Shown one piece after another: positions 46,265 to 55,685 of a stretch of 64,000 nt of DNA (within the stretch, counting starts at the first letter, position 1; the number at the start of each line of letters is the position of its first letter). The notes beneath the pieces were generated by a model. It saw nothing but the letters and a program-made list of their open reading frames with translations. It was not told the DNA's origin and made no database searches. Origin of the DNA: Gigantopelta aegis (Eukaryota; Mollusca; Gastropoda; Neomphalida; Peltospiridae); the NCBI RefSeq assembly GCF_016097555.1, contig NC_054699.1, forward strand, positions 2,253,793 to 2,317,792. Reading direction: 5' to 3'. The position numbers and the translations under genes are program-made.

Positions 46265-47034
46265 TACGGCCAGACATCGATCAGACGAGTAACCGACTAC
46301 GCATCACCATCATCACTCCGCAGAGTTCAATTAGTACTCGACTATAAACAATGGAAACCGACAATCCTGCAAATCCCACTTTACTTTAGCCAGCACATTT
46401 CCACTTCCGCTGCGCCATGTTTCCTGACCCAGTGACCTTTCACCGAATGATTTGTAGACAAGAGTGACGTCCCCCTTAAAAAAAAGTCGTTTTACTTTCG
46501 GTCCGGAAAGGGTCATGGCGGGGGGGGGGGGGGGGGGGGGGGGGGGTGTCACGGGGATATCCCATGAAATACGAAATAGTGACATTTCAGTCTTGCTACA
46601 AAAAGCTGGGTTTGTTTCAATTACAGCCCTCCATTACTTGATTTTACAGATTCAGTGTGCTCGCGTAGGGTGTGGGTGGGGTGGGGGTTGGGAGCGGGAT
46701 TCCGACGAACTCACAGGCTAGAATATGTACATGTAAAATAAGAATCACAATTTTCTTTTCTAACTAATAATGAAAAATTCTTATTCCTTACACGCAACAA
46801 TATTCCGGAATTATGCCCTATCATTTGCAATTTTGTAAAGAGATGTTTTAAGTTGCGTGAAAGCATCTCCAAGTTCAGCCAGAAAACGTTTCGCTAATGT
46901 TCGCGAACTATTTGATTGGTTCCCGACGTTGCCATTTGGTCTAACGTAAAGCGCATAAACCAGTCTAGCGGACGTAATCTCTAGGTGTCTAGTTTACAGA
47001 ATATGCTAAACTTCACCGTGACACAACACCCACA
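46265..47034. promoter_or_regulatory. Upstream region of the sulfotransferase gene with poly-G tract
   Basis: The region holds the presumed promoter of the minus-strand sulfotransferase. No TATA box is convincing. A run of 27 G lies at 46520-46546, about 260-280 bp upstream of the start codon (C-run on the coding strand), and a GT/GGG-rich stretch lies at 46668-46698. Assignment as promoter is inferred from position only. Confidence 0.4.
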
Positions 47035-47248
47035 CGTGTGATAATTGAGAAACGCTTCCAGGAGAACTTAATTAATAAAGGAATTACAACTCTATTCCTA
47101 AATGGTTAATTTTTAATTAACCCTTACTACTCGTTCAGTAACGTGTGATAATTGAGAAACGCTTCCAGGGGAACTTAATTAATAAAGGAATTACAACTCT
47201 ATTCCTAACTGGTTAATTTTTAATTAACCCTTAACTACTCATTCAGTA
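47035..47248 (+). repeat. Tandem duplication, 107 bp x 2, with internal hairpin
   Basis: 'cgtgtgataattgagaaacg' starts at 47035 and 47142. Each unit has an 8-bp inverted repeat 'ggttaatt' / 'aattaacc' around TTT. Confidence 0.9.
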
Positions 47249-47843
47249 ACCTTGTAATACAGACTTAATACTGGTACCTATCACAATAAAGACAATAACC
47301 TACAGTTTACCTAGGTCCTCTAGGATGACTGGTTAAGCTTTTTATATATTTAGACAGTGAGCCTACAGTTTACTGCGTCAGATGACCGGCAGCACCGTCT
47401 AAATAATATTGGTATAATACAGTATTAAAATATTTAAAGTCACATCAATCACATCAAGGTTATACAACAGAGCAGAAATGATATTTACCAAGTCCAAACG
47501 GACGAACGTTCCCTGGAAGCCTTCCAATATGTTTCTCCCCGATATCTCTAAAACCCTAGCTATTTATCATGAAACTCGAATATCGCCTGGGGGTACATCG
47601 CGGCACCGAATCCCTACAAGTGCTATTTCCACAGCGACCAAGCGGTATATTTTTCTTAGATCGCCAGACTTGTTGACGCCAGTTCGCTAGAGATTCCATG
47701 GTCGCGCGGAGGTATTACGTAACTACTGGCCACCTGGGCTTAAGTGCATATTGGAACTGCACACGACCCTCTAAAACAATTAATATCGCCACAGGCGAAA
47801 ACAAAATTAAAAGCATGTTCCGTCACAGATGACAATAAGTAAC
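47249..47843. other. Non-coding, includes a CpG-richer patch
   Basis: Within 47500-47720 CpG is clearly denser than nearby ('catcgcggcaccg', 'ggtcgcgcgg'). It could be a promoter or 5' exon. Minus-strand ATG at about 47699 opens a frame MESLANWRQQVWRSKK that ends without a convincing donor, so no gene is called. Confidence 0.4.
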
Positions 47844-48017
47844 ATGGCCGTAGCTAGGATTTTTTGTTGGTGGGGGGAGGGGGGGGGCAACTGAGTAGTT
47901 AATAGTCTAAAACTCCTTAAACAGTTAAGAAGAGAATTTTCTTTAAGTTTCTATACTGCTTTCCGGATTTTTTCGGGGGGGGGGATACTGCCCCCCCCCC
48001 CCCCCAGCTACGGCCCT
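47844..48017. mobile_element. TIR element, family L (GGCCGTAGCT ends), 174 bp
   Basis: The ends 'ggccgtagctagg' and 'cagctacggccctg' are inverted, with G-rich then C-rich tracts just inside. Confidence 0.75.
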
Positions 48018-48086
48018 GGCTAAACATGTAATATGATTTTCGATTTAGTTTCCGACAATCTTCGCTGTGTTCCGCCTGAATATATA

Positions 48087-49705
48087 CTACTCAAAAGAAT
48101 TTAAGGGTAAAAAATTTATAACCAAATAAGTTTCAGAGTGTATTAGATTGATGATGTAAACTACACAATTTTTTTTATTTATTGTTCCATATTTACAAAA
48201 AACACACAAATAAACGTCACTGTATACAAGAAAGTCACATGACATGCTGTCAAAGTTGAAGGTTGTCAAACATGGATTTTACACATTAGAACATTCGTTT
48301 AATAGTGTGTGAATCCACCCCTGGCGCGAATACACTCGACACATCGTTGCCTCATGCTGTTGATCAGACGTCTGAAGAACTCTTGGGGAATGGCCTGCCA
48401 CTCTGCCATAAGAAGTTGACCCAGATCATGAAGGTTGGCCGGAGGGGCATGGTTATCCCGAACTCTCCTATCTAATTCGTCCCAGGCGACTCTATTGGGG
48501 CCAAGTCAGGCGAATATGCTGGCCAATCCATCCTGGCGATACCTTGTTGTCTGAGAAAGTCCGTTACCACCCTGGCGCGGTGGGGTCTGGCATTACCATC
48601 CTGCAGAACTGCCCCGCCGCCAATCTGCTGAAGGCTTGGGAGAACCAACGGCCGCATAATCTCATTCAGATAGCGGATTCCATTCAGATTGCCATCCACC
48701 ACATAGAGGGGGGTCCTGTGGTTATAGAGATGCCGCCCACACCATGACGCTGCCACCACCGAACCGGTGACGTTGTCTAACGTTAACGTCAGCGAAGCGC
48801 TCCCCAGGACGTCTGTAGACACGAACCCGGCCGCCGTTGAACTGGAGACTAAACCTGGACTCATCAGTGAACATCACTCGACACCACTGAAAACGTTGCC
48901 ACCGCAGATGAAGCGTGCACCAGTGACGTCTGGCCGTTCTGTGACGTGGTAGGAGTGGTGGTCGAACAGCCTGGCGACGGCAGCGTAGATTATTGGCTCT
49001 CAGACGATTGCGTATGGTTTGATCATACACTCGAGTTCCAGTCGCAGTCCGCAGATTGTCACGTAATCGGCGTGCAGTGGTTGTGCGTTGACGTAGAGCC
49101 ATATTGGTGATGTAGCGGTCCTCTCTATTTGTAGTGCTTCGGGGTCTTCCCGAACGTGGACGATTTCGAACAGAATTCGTTGCTTGGTACCGTTGCCACA
49201 GTCGGCCAACGACACTCTGACTGACACCAAGTCTCAGAGCAACATTTCTTTGCGTATTGCCATCCTGAAGCCAAGCAATAGCCCTTCCTCGATCTTCGAT
49301 AGTCAGTTGAAGTCGTACCATTGTCGAATTTGGAGTGTGCACCGTACACGAACGCAAGCTCCAATTATACGGAAATTCAGCATTGGGAATATGGAATACA
49401 CGTGCAAAGCGTGCAAATGAAGCGCTTTGTGAAAAAGCAAGTTATGGGCACTTAGCAGACCTTTCGCTTTCGCCCTAATTTACGTGCAAATGTAAGCATG
49501 TTTTCTCCATTAGAACTAGTCGACAGTGTCAATGACAGTGGATTTTAATTCATTTATGGGTTGCTTAGACCCACTTTCGTCAAAATGGAACCACTTTCGT
49601 CAAAATGGAACAATACCATGCGTGACATTATGGTCTAGCTAATATAATTGACATTCAGAAAATAATGTCGAAAATATCGTCTGACCCTTAAATTCTTTTG
49701 AGTAG
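48087..49705 (-). mobile_element. Tc1-like DNA transposon, 1.6 kb, near full length
   Basis: The terminal repeats begin 'ctactcaaaagaatttaagg' on the left; the right end is 'ccttaaattcttttgagtag'. TA precedes the left end; the right flank is TC, so one target base pair has changed. A transposase remnant fills 48299-49321. The 3' margin near 49570-49610 has a 20-bp tandem duplication ('ccactttcgtcaaaatggaa'). Confidence 0.9.
48299..49321 (-). pseudogene. Tc1-like transposase, two frameshifts
   Basis: About 341 codons, the normal length for Tc1 transposases. The N-terminus MVRLQLTIEDRGRAIAWL and LRLGVSQSVVGRLWQRY form the paired-like helix-turn-helix, followed by RNRPRSGRPRSTT (the GRPR hook). 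VMFTDESRF carries the first catalytic Asp. DGNARPHRA carries the second. DLAPIE then NRVAWDELDRRV contains the last acidic position. The frame changes near 48740 (after GGGSVMVWA) and again near 48500 (after DLAPIE); otherwise there are no stops. It ends at 48299 after GGFTHY. These breaks make this copy inactive, but they are few, so it is fairly young. Confidence 0.9.
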
Positions 49706-50195
49706 TCACTAGTGTCAGGTTTATAAGGCTTAAATTACATGTGTATTTGATAATGCAGATGTTTGTTCATCTAATTAATGTATATTTATGTTATTGTAGA
49801 TAAATATAGAATATTAAACGAGCTTGCCTGTCATACCAATTTTATGAAACGAGTGAAGAGTTTTGGTATTATGTTGTTGTTTTTGCTCTGCCCATATGCG
49901 GGTGTTAAGCAAATAAATTATTCTTATTCTTTTTCTCTTTTTTAATGCGTTTTTACGTTTATCGTCCGATGACCTGTTTCGATGAGGGACCTGTTTCGGT
50001 GGTTGCGATGTTTGTGTGCAACAGTATCGTCCGTGGACCTGTTTCGATGAGGGACCCGTTTCGGTGGTTGCGTCGTTTGTGCACAACAGTACGTACATTT
50101 GAATATTTCTGACGTCGTTGACAAAAGTAAACAAATGTCTGTCATATTTACCCCCCACCCCCCCCCCCCCCAAAAAAAAAAGAAAAAAAAAGAAG
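49706..50195 (+). repeat. Mostly unassigned; tandem duplication of about 65 bp at 49964-50094
   Basis: 'gacctgtttcgatgagggac' recurs at about 49971 and 50036, with 'cggtggttgcg' in each unit. A C/A-rich run at 50152-50195 leads into the next SINE. Confidence 0.75.
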
Positions 50196-50433
50196 AAGAA
50201 AGAAATGGTTTATTTAACGACGCACTCAACACATTTCATTTATGGTTATATGGCCTTGGACATATGGTTAAGGACCACACAGACATTGGGGGAGGAAACT
50301 CGCTGTCGCCACATCATGGGCTACTCTTTTGGACCGAAGCAAGGGATCTTTTATATGCACTATCCCATAGACAGGATAGCACACACCACGGTCATTGATG
50401 TAACAGTCGTGGTGCACTGGCTGGAGCGAGAAG
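50196..50433 (-). mobile_element. SINE family C, head lost
   Basis: 'tatttaacgacgcactcaa' to 'actggctggagcgagaag'. Confidence 0.8.
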
Positions 50434-50495
50434 TCATATTTACAGAAATGTTCGTAAAAATAAGGTTAAAACAAGAAAAGAAAGCAAGATTGAAC

Positions 50496-50838
50496 TTAAA
50501 GGCATACTGTCACGAATTTAAGGACCTTATTTTTCCCAAAGTGGATAATAAATGAAAATTACATCAATGGTTTAGAAACCAAATCTGGCTATTGAATCAC
50601 CTTAACTAAACCATAATGGAGTGAAATCCATGTCAATCCTCTTAGCAATATTAATTTTTAAATTATGGACCATTGCCATAAATAATCATTTTTTTTTTTT
50701 TTTTTTTTACAAAATATTAATAAGTGGAGTATGATGGTTACTTAGATTGTTGAATAAGTACATTTAGGGACAAATCAAATACACATTTTTCACGTAATAC
50801 TTTTAATAGGTCAGTGGTCTGTGAAAATATGCCTTTAA
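50496..50838. mobile_element. TIR element, family I (TTAAAGGCAT ends)
   Basis: It begins 'ttaaaggcatactgtcacg' and ends 'gaaaatatgcctttaa'. TTAA at both ends may be a TTAA target duplication as in piggyBac or Kolobok groups. No coding capacity; a T run lies at 50690-50708. Confidence 0.7.
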
Positions 50839-50900
50839 TCCACTCAAATTAAATGAGTGGATTAAAGGCAGTACAGCTGTGGATGTTCACAGCTGTACTG
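50831..50900. repeat. Two adjoining perfect hairpins
   Basis: Hairpin 1: 16-bp stem 50831-50846 / 50854-50869 with 7-nt loop. Hairpin 2: 13-bp stem 50869-50881 / 50888-50900 with 6-nt loop ('cagtacagctgtg' and its inverse). They share base 50869. The first overlaps the right end of family I. Confidence 0.9.
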
Positions 50901-51420
50901 TTATCTGGTTACTGAAGTAACATGAATGTCACGGCGTCTTCTGGCAAAACTCTCTTTACAGATACTTGCCAAAAATATATGGCCCTTATATGTTTTAACA
51001 TAAATATCTTTCTGAATATATGTTTATATATTCATTAAAACTCAGAATGCAGCTTATATTGTTTAACCAAACAATCTTACCATTATAACCATTCAAGATA
51101 TAACACGATTGCAAGATATCAGCATTGTTATATTCGTTTTCCTAAAATGTTGTCTGTTAACATTGGTTCTCGAGGACTCCATTTTGTAATTTGCCTTAAA
51201 ATATTTGTTATAAATTATTATAAGTACATGTTTTGTTGAACAACATATATGTTTTGATAAAACACTGAACAGTTTTGTGTTGGAAAGTGTTTGCTGTAAG
51301 CTATACCACTAAACGTTTCACTCACCGAAACAGGTTACACGTGTACGAGTTAACACTATGTGCTGCTGATGCATGCTACAGTTTCTGACGCACGTGCGGT
51401 AACATAGCTACTTAGCAGCC
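50901..51420. other. Intergenic, no feature recognised
   Basis: AT-rich, nothing supported. Confidence 0.55.
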
Positions 51421-52091
51421 TGGACCCGTATTCACAAAAAAGTGTAAATTTACGTCTACGACTAGCACTTACATCTGCCGTAGATTTACGTTTACGTGCA
51501 AGAAGCACCTTATTCTCAAAGACGGTCGTAAATGTAAACGTAACTTAGTTGGACATAAATCTATGATTTAACACTCTCACTGGAGTAATTAAAAATACCT
51601 ATTAGAAACGATGGCTACCAGGTAAATAACAAATGCGCAAAACGCAATTTTGTTTGTCGTCTGCTAACAATAACATCGAGAACAGTGAACCATAGCATTT
51701 TGGTATTGGTGAGGGTCCGCGTTTTGGCACGAACTTCAGGACATTTCTTAAAAAGGAAAAGATAACTCAGGAGAAATTGGCCGAGTCGAAAACATCGGTT
51801 CGATCGCCGACAAAAATATGTTCAATCCGTGGGTGTTTGCCATCGCAAACTGCTTCAATTACTAAAAATACTGCCAGTTTCCGTAAATAATAGTAAATAA
51901 CGGCGATCGTGCTTGATTTATTATATGTACACGACTTACGTGCAGAGTTAGTTGTAACCGGAGGCACTCTTATATTTACGTCCAACTTTACACGTAACTT
52001 ACGTTTTCGTTGTTTCGTGAATAGCTCTTCAGTCGTAGATTTACGTTTACGTGTAAAACTAGGCTTACGATATTTTGTGAATATGGGTCCA
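51421..52091. mobile_element. TIR element with TGGACCCGTATTCACAAA ends, 671 bp
   Basis: The left end 'tggacccgtattcacaaaa' is inverted at the right ('ttttgtgaatatgggtcca'). Inverted similarity continues for over 100 bp through many copies of 'tttacgt' ('tagatttacgtttacgtg' occurs near both ends). The ends resemble those of Harbinger-type MITEs, but no 3-bp target duplication is clear. No transposase recognised. Confidence 0.75.
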
Positions 52092-52174
52092 GATTAGTAC
52101 TCATGTGAAGCGTAGAAATACTAATAAAAAAGTAGCTATTTGGATAACAACAGTCTGTTTATAAATATTCATAT

Positions 52175-52372
52175 CAGAGGCGGATCTGGGGGGTGGGGGG
52201 TGGGGGTGAGGAGGCGCCCCCCTAAAGTTTACGATAGTTGTAATTTTATTATATATTAATTTTGATTTTTTTTTTTACGATCCCCCTCTAAACCTCCCCC
52301 AAAGTTCCCTTGGCATTCCACCCCATGTCACTGCCCCCCCCCCCACCAATGGATTTTCTGGATCCGTCACTG
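52175..52372. mobile_element. TIR element, family M (CAG-GCGGATCTGG ends), 198 bp
   Basis: 'cagaggcggatctgg' and the inverse 'ctggatccgtcactg' bound G-rich and C-rich tracts. CATAT flanks both sides. Confidence 0.75.
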
Positions 52373-52678
52373 CATATTCTTTAGAAACGAATGCTTGTGC
52401 TGGTCTTAAACTGGTTCACCCATGATACATTCTGCTTGTGATCTACCAATTAGGCGTAGTTTTGAATGTGATAAAATGTCAAACAAACATTCTTTTTTTA
52501 TTTGTTTTATTTAGAATTCGGCAATCATGTTCTTATCTATGCTAATGGTACTTAATTAGCAACCCGCCAAACGCTATTCCACTTTCTGTGAATGTTATTG
52601 TAACCTCTTATAGCCGCTAGCGATTGTAAACAAGATCAAAGGGAACTGACGGGAAATAAACAACTTGATTTCCTATTC

Positions 52679-53880
52679 TATACTCTTCAAAAAAAGTAGG
52701 GGAACCATTAGACCAAACATACGTTTTGACCACATACATCCTATAGTACTGTCGGAAATAGAATAAAAATTATTTTCGTCAAATATTTCTTACATATTAA
52801 ACTGACAAGTAAATATTTTGTGAATATCTATTTAATGATAGTCTACCTAATTTAGCATTTATTTGTTTGGACGCTCATTGATGTTCAAGGTGGTGTTTAC
52901 TCTTGAAATTAAAAGAAAAATGTCAGTAAGCAGGTGATTTGTGCACTTTATGGCAACAGACTATAAAAAAATTTGGTCAACATGTGTCAATTTCATTGCT
53001 GTTTAAATATGTGAAGGACTGTTTCTGATGATGGTTTACCCCTATTCCTCTCCAAAGCAAAATATTTGTAGTCATTTATAAGTAACTTTTTGGCAAAACT
53101 GTCAAGAACCATTATGAGTCATCCATTATACCAGTATTAAAGGTGCTATCTCAATGTTGCACAATGGCAGCTATTGCAAATCATTTTTTTTATATATAAA
53201 ATTTTGATTTAACATTTAAAGAAGACACCTTTAACAATATGCCCATAAATGATTATAGGAAATAATTTTATCTACTGGTAGGAAATACATTTTATTGGAG
53301 AATCTTTATCACAGCTCGCATATAACTATGATATACACCTTTAAATTGTTGCAAGATTGTGTAAATTTCTAATGTACTTATATTGAATTTATATTCAATA
53401 AATATGCTTGTCATAATTAATAATTTATGCTGCAATTAAAAATAATCGGTTAACTTGCAGTTTTAAATTAAAAGTTTGTTTAAGGGTAAATGAAATTGAC
53501 ACATACCAAACATGTGTTATAGTCTGTTCCAATAAAGGTCACAAATCACCTGTTTACTGACATCTTTTAGTTAATTTTAAGAGTAAACACTACCTTGTAC
53601 ATCAATGATAGCCCAAACAAGTAAATGCTAAATTAGGTAGAGTGTCATTGGATGGGTATTTACAAAATATTTACTTGTCAGTTCAATATGAAAGAAATAA
53701 TCGACGAAAATAATTGTTATTCTATTTCCGACAGTACTTTAGTAAAGAACGTTTAGATCTGTTTATGAACACACGGAAACACATTCCATAGTTTGCACGT
53801 GCATCACGCAGTTGCCCCGTACACGTGCGTGGGGTGTCATTCTCGATTTTGACCATTTCCAGGAAGGTCCATAAGTAGTA
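52679..53880 (+). mobile_element. Tc1-type relic split by a 1-kb foldback element
   Basis: 52679-52737 begins with a Tc1-like end 'tactcttcaaaaaaagtagg'. The sequence after the foldback (53740-53880, 'gcacgtgcatcacgcag ... cattctcgattttgacc') matches the interior of the Tc1-type relic at 40089-40600 at the right distance. The foldback therefore inserted into an old Tc1-type element. No transposase remains. Confidence 0.65.
52735..53740. repeat. Foldback element with 260-bp inverted arms
   Basis: The left arm 52735-52999 ('agtactgtcggaaatagaat ... gtgtcaatttcatt') is repeated inverted at 53490-53740, with about 85-90 percent identity by eye. The 490-bp centre has no open frame. Terminal sequence is AGTACTGTCGG. 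No obvious target duplication. Confidence 0.85.
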
Positions 53881-53907
53881 CCAAGGCCTATATGACCTTG
53901 ACATTGA

Positions 53908-54107
53908 TGACGTCACGGCATTGTACCGTGTGCAACGTCCTACTGACCCGGCCCCGACCTACTTAGACTGACCTTGACCTACTTAGACTGGCCTACTGTG
54001 CCATGTGCAACGTCCTACTGACCCGACCCTGACCTACTTAGACCGGCCCCTGACCTACTTAGACCGGCCCCTGACCTACTTAGACTGGCACGAAAGAGTA
54101 TAAAAAG
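53908..54107 (+). promoter_or_regulatory. Upstream control region of the Polinton-like fossil
   Basis: A perfect CRE-type palindrome TGACGTCA is at 53908-53915. 'gacctacttagac' occurs five times (53956, 53976, 54031, 54052, 54073), partly at 20-21 bp spacing. 'gtgcaacgtcctactgaccc' is duplicated at 53930 and 54005. A TATA box (TATAAAAAG) is at 54099-54107, 72 bp before the first ATG. Function as an enhancer-promoter is inferred from layout. Confidence 0.6.
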
Positions 54108-54170
54108 GCTAGATACGGTTTCATTGTCATTCGCTCGCCGAAAACGATCAGATCTACGTTCAATCCAGAG

Positions 54171-54713
54171 ATGGCCTGTTCCACAAGTGATGAAGCGAAA
54201 TGTCGTCTAGAACTTGGAACTAACGTCTACGTGGTGGCCAAGTTATGGAAAGGGGACACTGCTATTCACATAAGGAAATTTGACAGTGACAAGGGGAAAA
54301 CTTTCCCCACCAAGCGAGGTATTGTCCTTAGTCTTAAACAGTGGATCGAACTGTGTGGATGTAAAAGCCAAATTGACGAAACAATTTCAGCATTAAACCA
54401 GGGGAAAGACGAAAAGAATTTCAGACACCTTGGTGCCAACGTCCAAGTCAGCGTCGACAAGAACTTTGCTGGGGTGGACCTGCGTCAGTGGTGGTGGTGG
54501 TGTGATGAAACTAAATCCGTGAAACCTTCGAAGAAGGGAATATTCCTTTCTCTACAACAATGGGAGAAACTGAAAGGCTGTTTCACAGTCATGTGTGACT
54601 TTGTACCAGAGCTGAACTCGATTGTGCCCTGCGCCATGCAAGACGACCATCAAAACCAGATGAGATTTCTTCAGTGTAACTTCTGCAACCCTAACGAGTG
54701 TCACCAGTGGTGA
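54171..54713 (+). CDS. Tandem PC4-like protein (Polinton-like fossil)
   Basis: A 180-residue ORF with two copies of a domain like the single-strand-DNA-binding domain of transcriptional coactivator PC4 (p15). Copy 1 is at residues 14-75 (LGTNVYVVAKLWKGDTAIHI, KRGIVLSLKQW). Copy 2 is at 89-145 (LGANVQVSVDKNF, KKGIFLSLQQWEKL). PC4-type domains bind single-stranded or melted DNA and act in transcription or replication; the role here is inferred. It is the first gene after the control region. Confidence 0.75.
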   Translation: MACSTSDEAKCRLELGTNVYVVAKLWKGDTAIHIRKFDSDKGKTFPTKRGIVLSLKQWIELCGCKSQIDETISALNQGKDEKNFRHLGANVQVSVDKNFAGVDLRQWWWWCDETKSVKPSKKGIFLSLQQWEKLKGCFTVMCDFVPELNSIVPCAMQDDHQNQMRFLQCNFCNPNECHQW

Positions 54714-54804
54714 ACGAGTTTTGTATTGGATGAACTCGAAGGTATAAAAGAATGGATTTATGGTTTACACTTCATTTGCTCTGTGACTGTGCTAGAGAAC
54801 AGAC

Positions 54805-55380
54805 GTGTTTTATGATTCTGACATTCTTGTGTCTTGTTGCACTCTATCTGGAACGAAGAAGATGGCATCGGGATATTCGAGCAGTGTTAGTAGCAGCAGC
54901 AGTAGCGACGAGGACGATATCTTGGTCTGCAAATGTTCAGAAAGACATACGATCAAAAGAGTGGCTACCAAACCAGAAGAACATTTCATGGATCAAACGG
55001 ATGCTGCCTGTGACAATATGGATGAAAATGAAGATGGTGAAATCAAAGAAGCCATAGATCAAACAGATGCTGTCTGTGAAACAGACGCTGCCTGGGATGA
55101 TGAAGACTGCTGTTCGAGACGTTACCTGTTCTGCCATCGTCCCGAAATGCGCCATGTCTACACACGAATGCAGACATTTGGGTGGTGGCCCACACAGTTA
55201 CGCCAGAAACCGAGGGAGCTCGCCAAGGCCGCTTTCTTCTACACAGGGGATCACGATGCCGTCGTCTGTTACTGTTGTGGACTACGCGCCTACCGATGGC
55301 AGAGAATGGACGACCCAGTGATGGAACATTACAGACTGTCCCCGAGATGTCCCCATGTGAATAATGTGTTCAGACATTAA
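54805..55380 (+). CDS. BIR-domain protein, IAP-like (Polinton-like fossil)
   Basis: A 191-residue ORF; translation may instead begin at the ATG at 54862. The N-terminal half is acidic and Ser-rich. A BIR domain occupies about residues 105-190: YTRMQTFGWWP, LAKAAFFYTGDHDAVVCYCCG, WQRMDDPVMEHYRLSPRCPHV, with the Cys-Cys-His-Cys zinc ligands of the family. BIR proteins of the IAP group bind and restrain caspases or act in signalling. No RING is visible. A host IAP gene is an alternative origin, but the setting inside the element and the TATA spacing favour cargo of the element. Confidence 0.85.
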   Translation: MFYDSDILVSCCTLSGTKKMASGYSSSVSSSSSSDEDDILVCKCSERHTIKRVATKPEEHFMDQTDAACDNMDENEDGEIKEAIDQTDAVCETDAAWDDEDCCSRRYLFCHRPEMRHVYTRMQTFGWWPTQLRQKPRELAKAAFFYTGDHDAVVCYCCGLRAYRWQRMDDPVMEHYRLSPRCPHVNNVFRH

Positions 55381-55685
55381 CTGTTTCAAACACGTGTGAG
55401 ACACTTGAATGTTTTTGACATAACTGTATGTTTTGTCATATATTTTATGTACTACATTTTTGTTGTTTAGTAATAAAATTTTGCGTTGTATCCTTCCGTT
55501 ATTTATAAATAGCATGACTTTGTGACATGTATGTTAGTTGAGAACCATGTCTCGGTGGGAAAGGTACCTAGAGTATTTACTACGATGTAAAACATCCTGG
55601 GAGTTATGCAGGTCCTAGTAAACTGTATCAAGCTGTTAAAGAAGAAGGTAAATTTAAAATTCCTCTGACACGTATTAAGTCATGG

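Noticed and set aside
45914-46435. 173-codon plus-strand frame
   Set aside because: It is the antisense shadow of HS6ST exon 1.
47478-47690. 70-codon plus-strand frame in the CpG-richer patch
   Set aside because: No recognisable family, no splice signals and no supporting composition beyond CpG.
54805-55380. BIR gene as an ordinary host IAP gene
   Set aside because: It sits between PC4-like and integrase genes of the Polinton-like fossil, on the same strand, with the same TATA-to-ATG layout. A host origin of the gene before capture remains possible.
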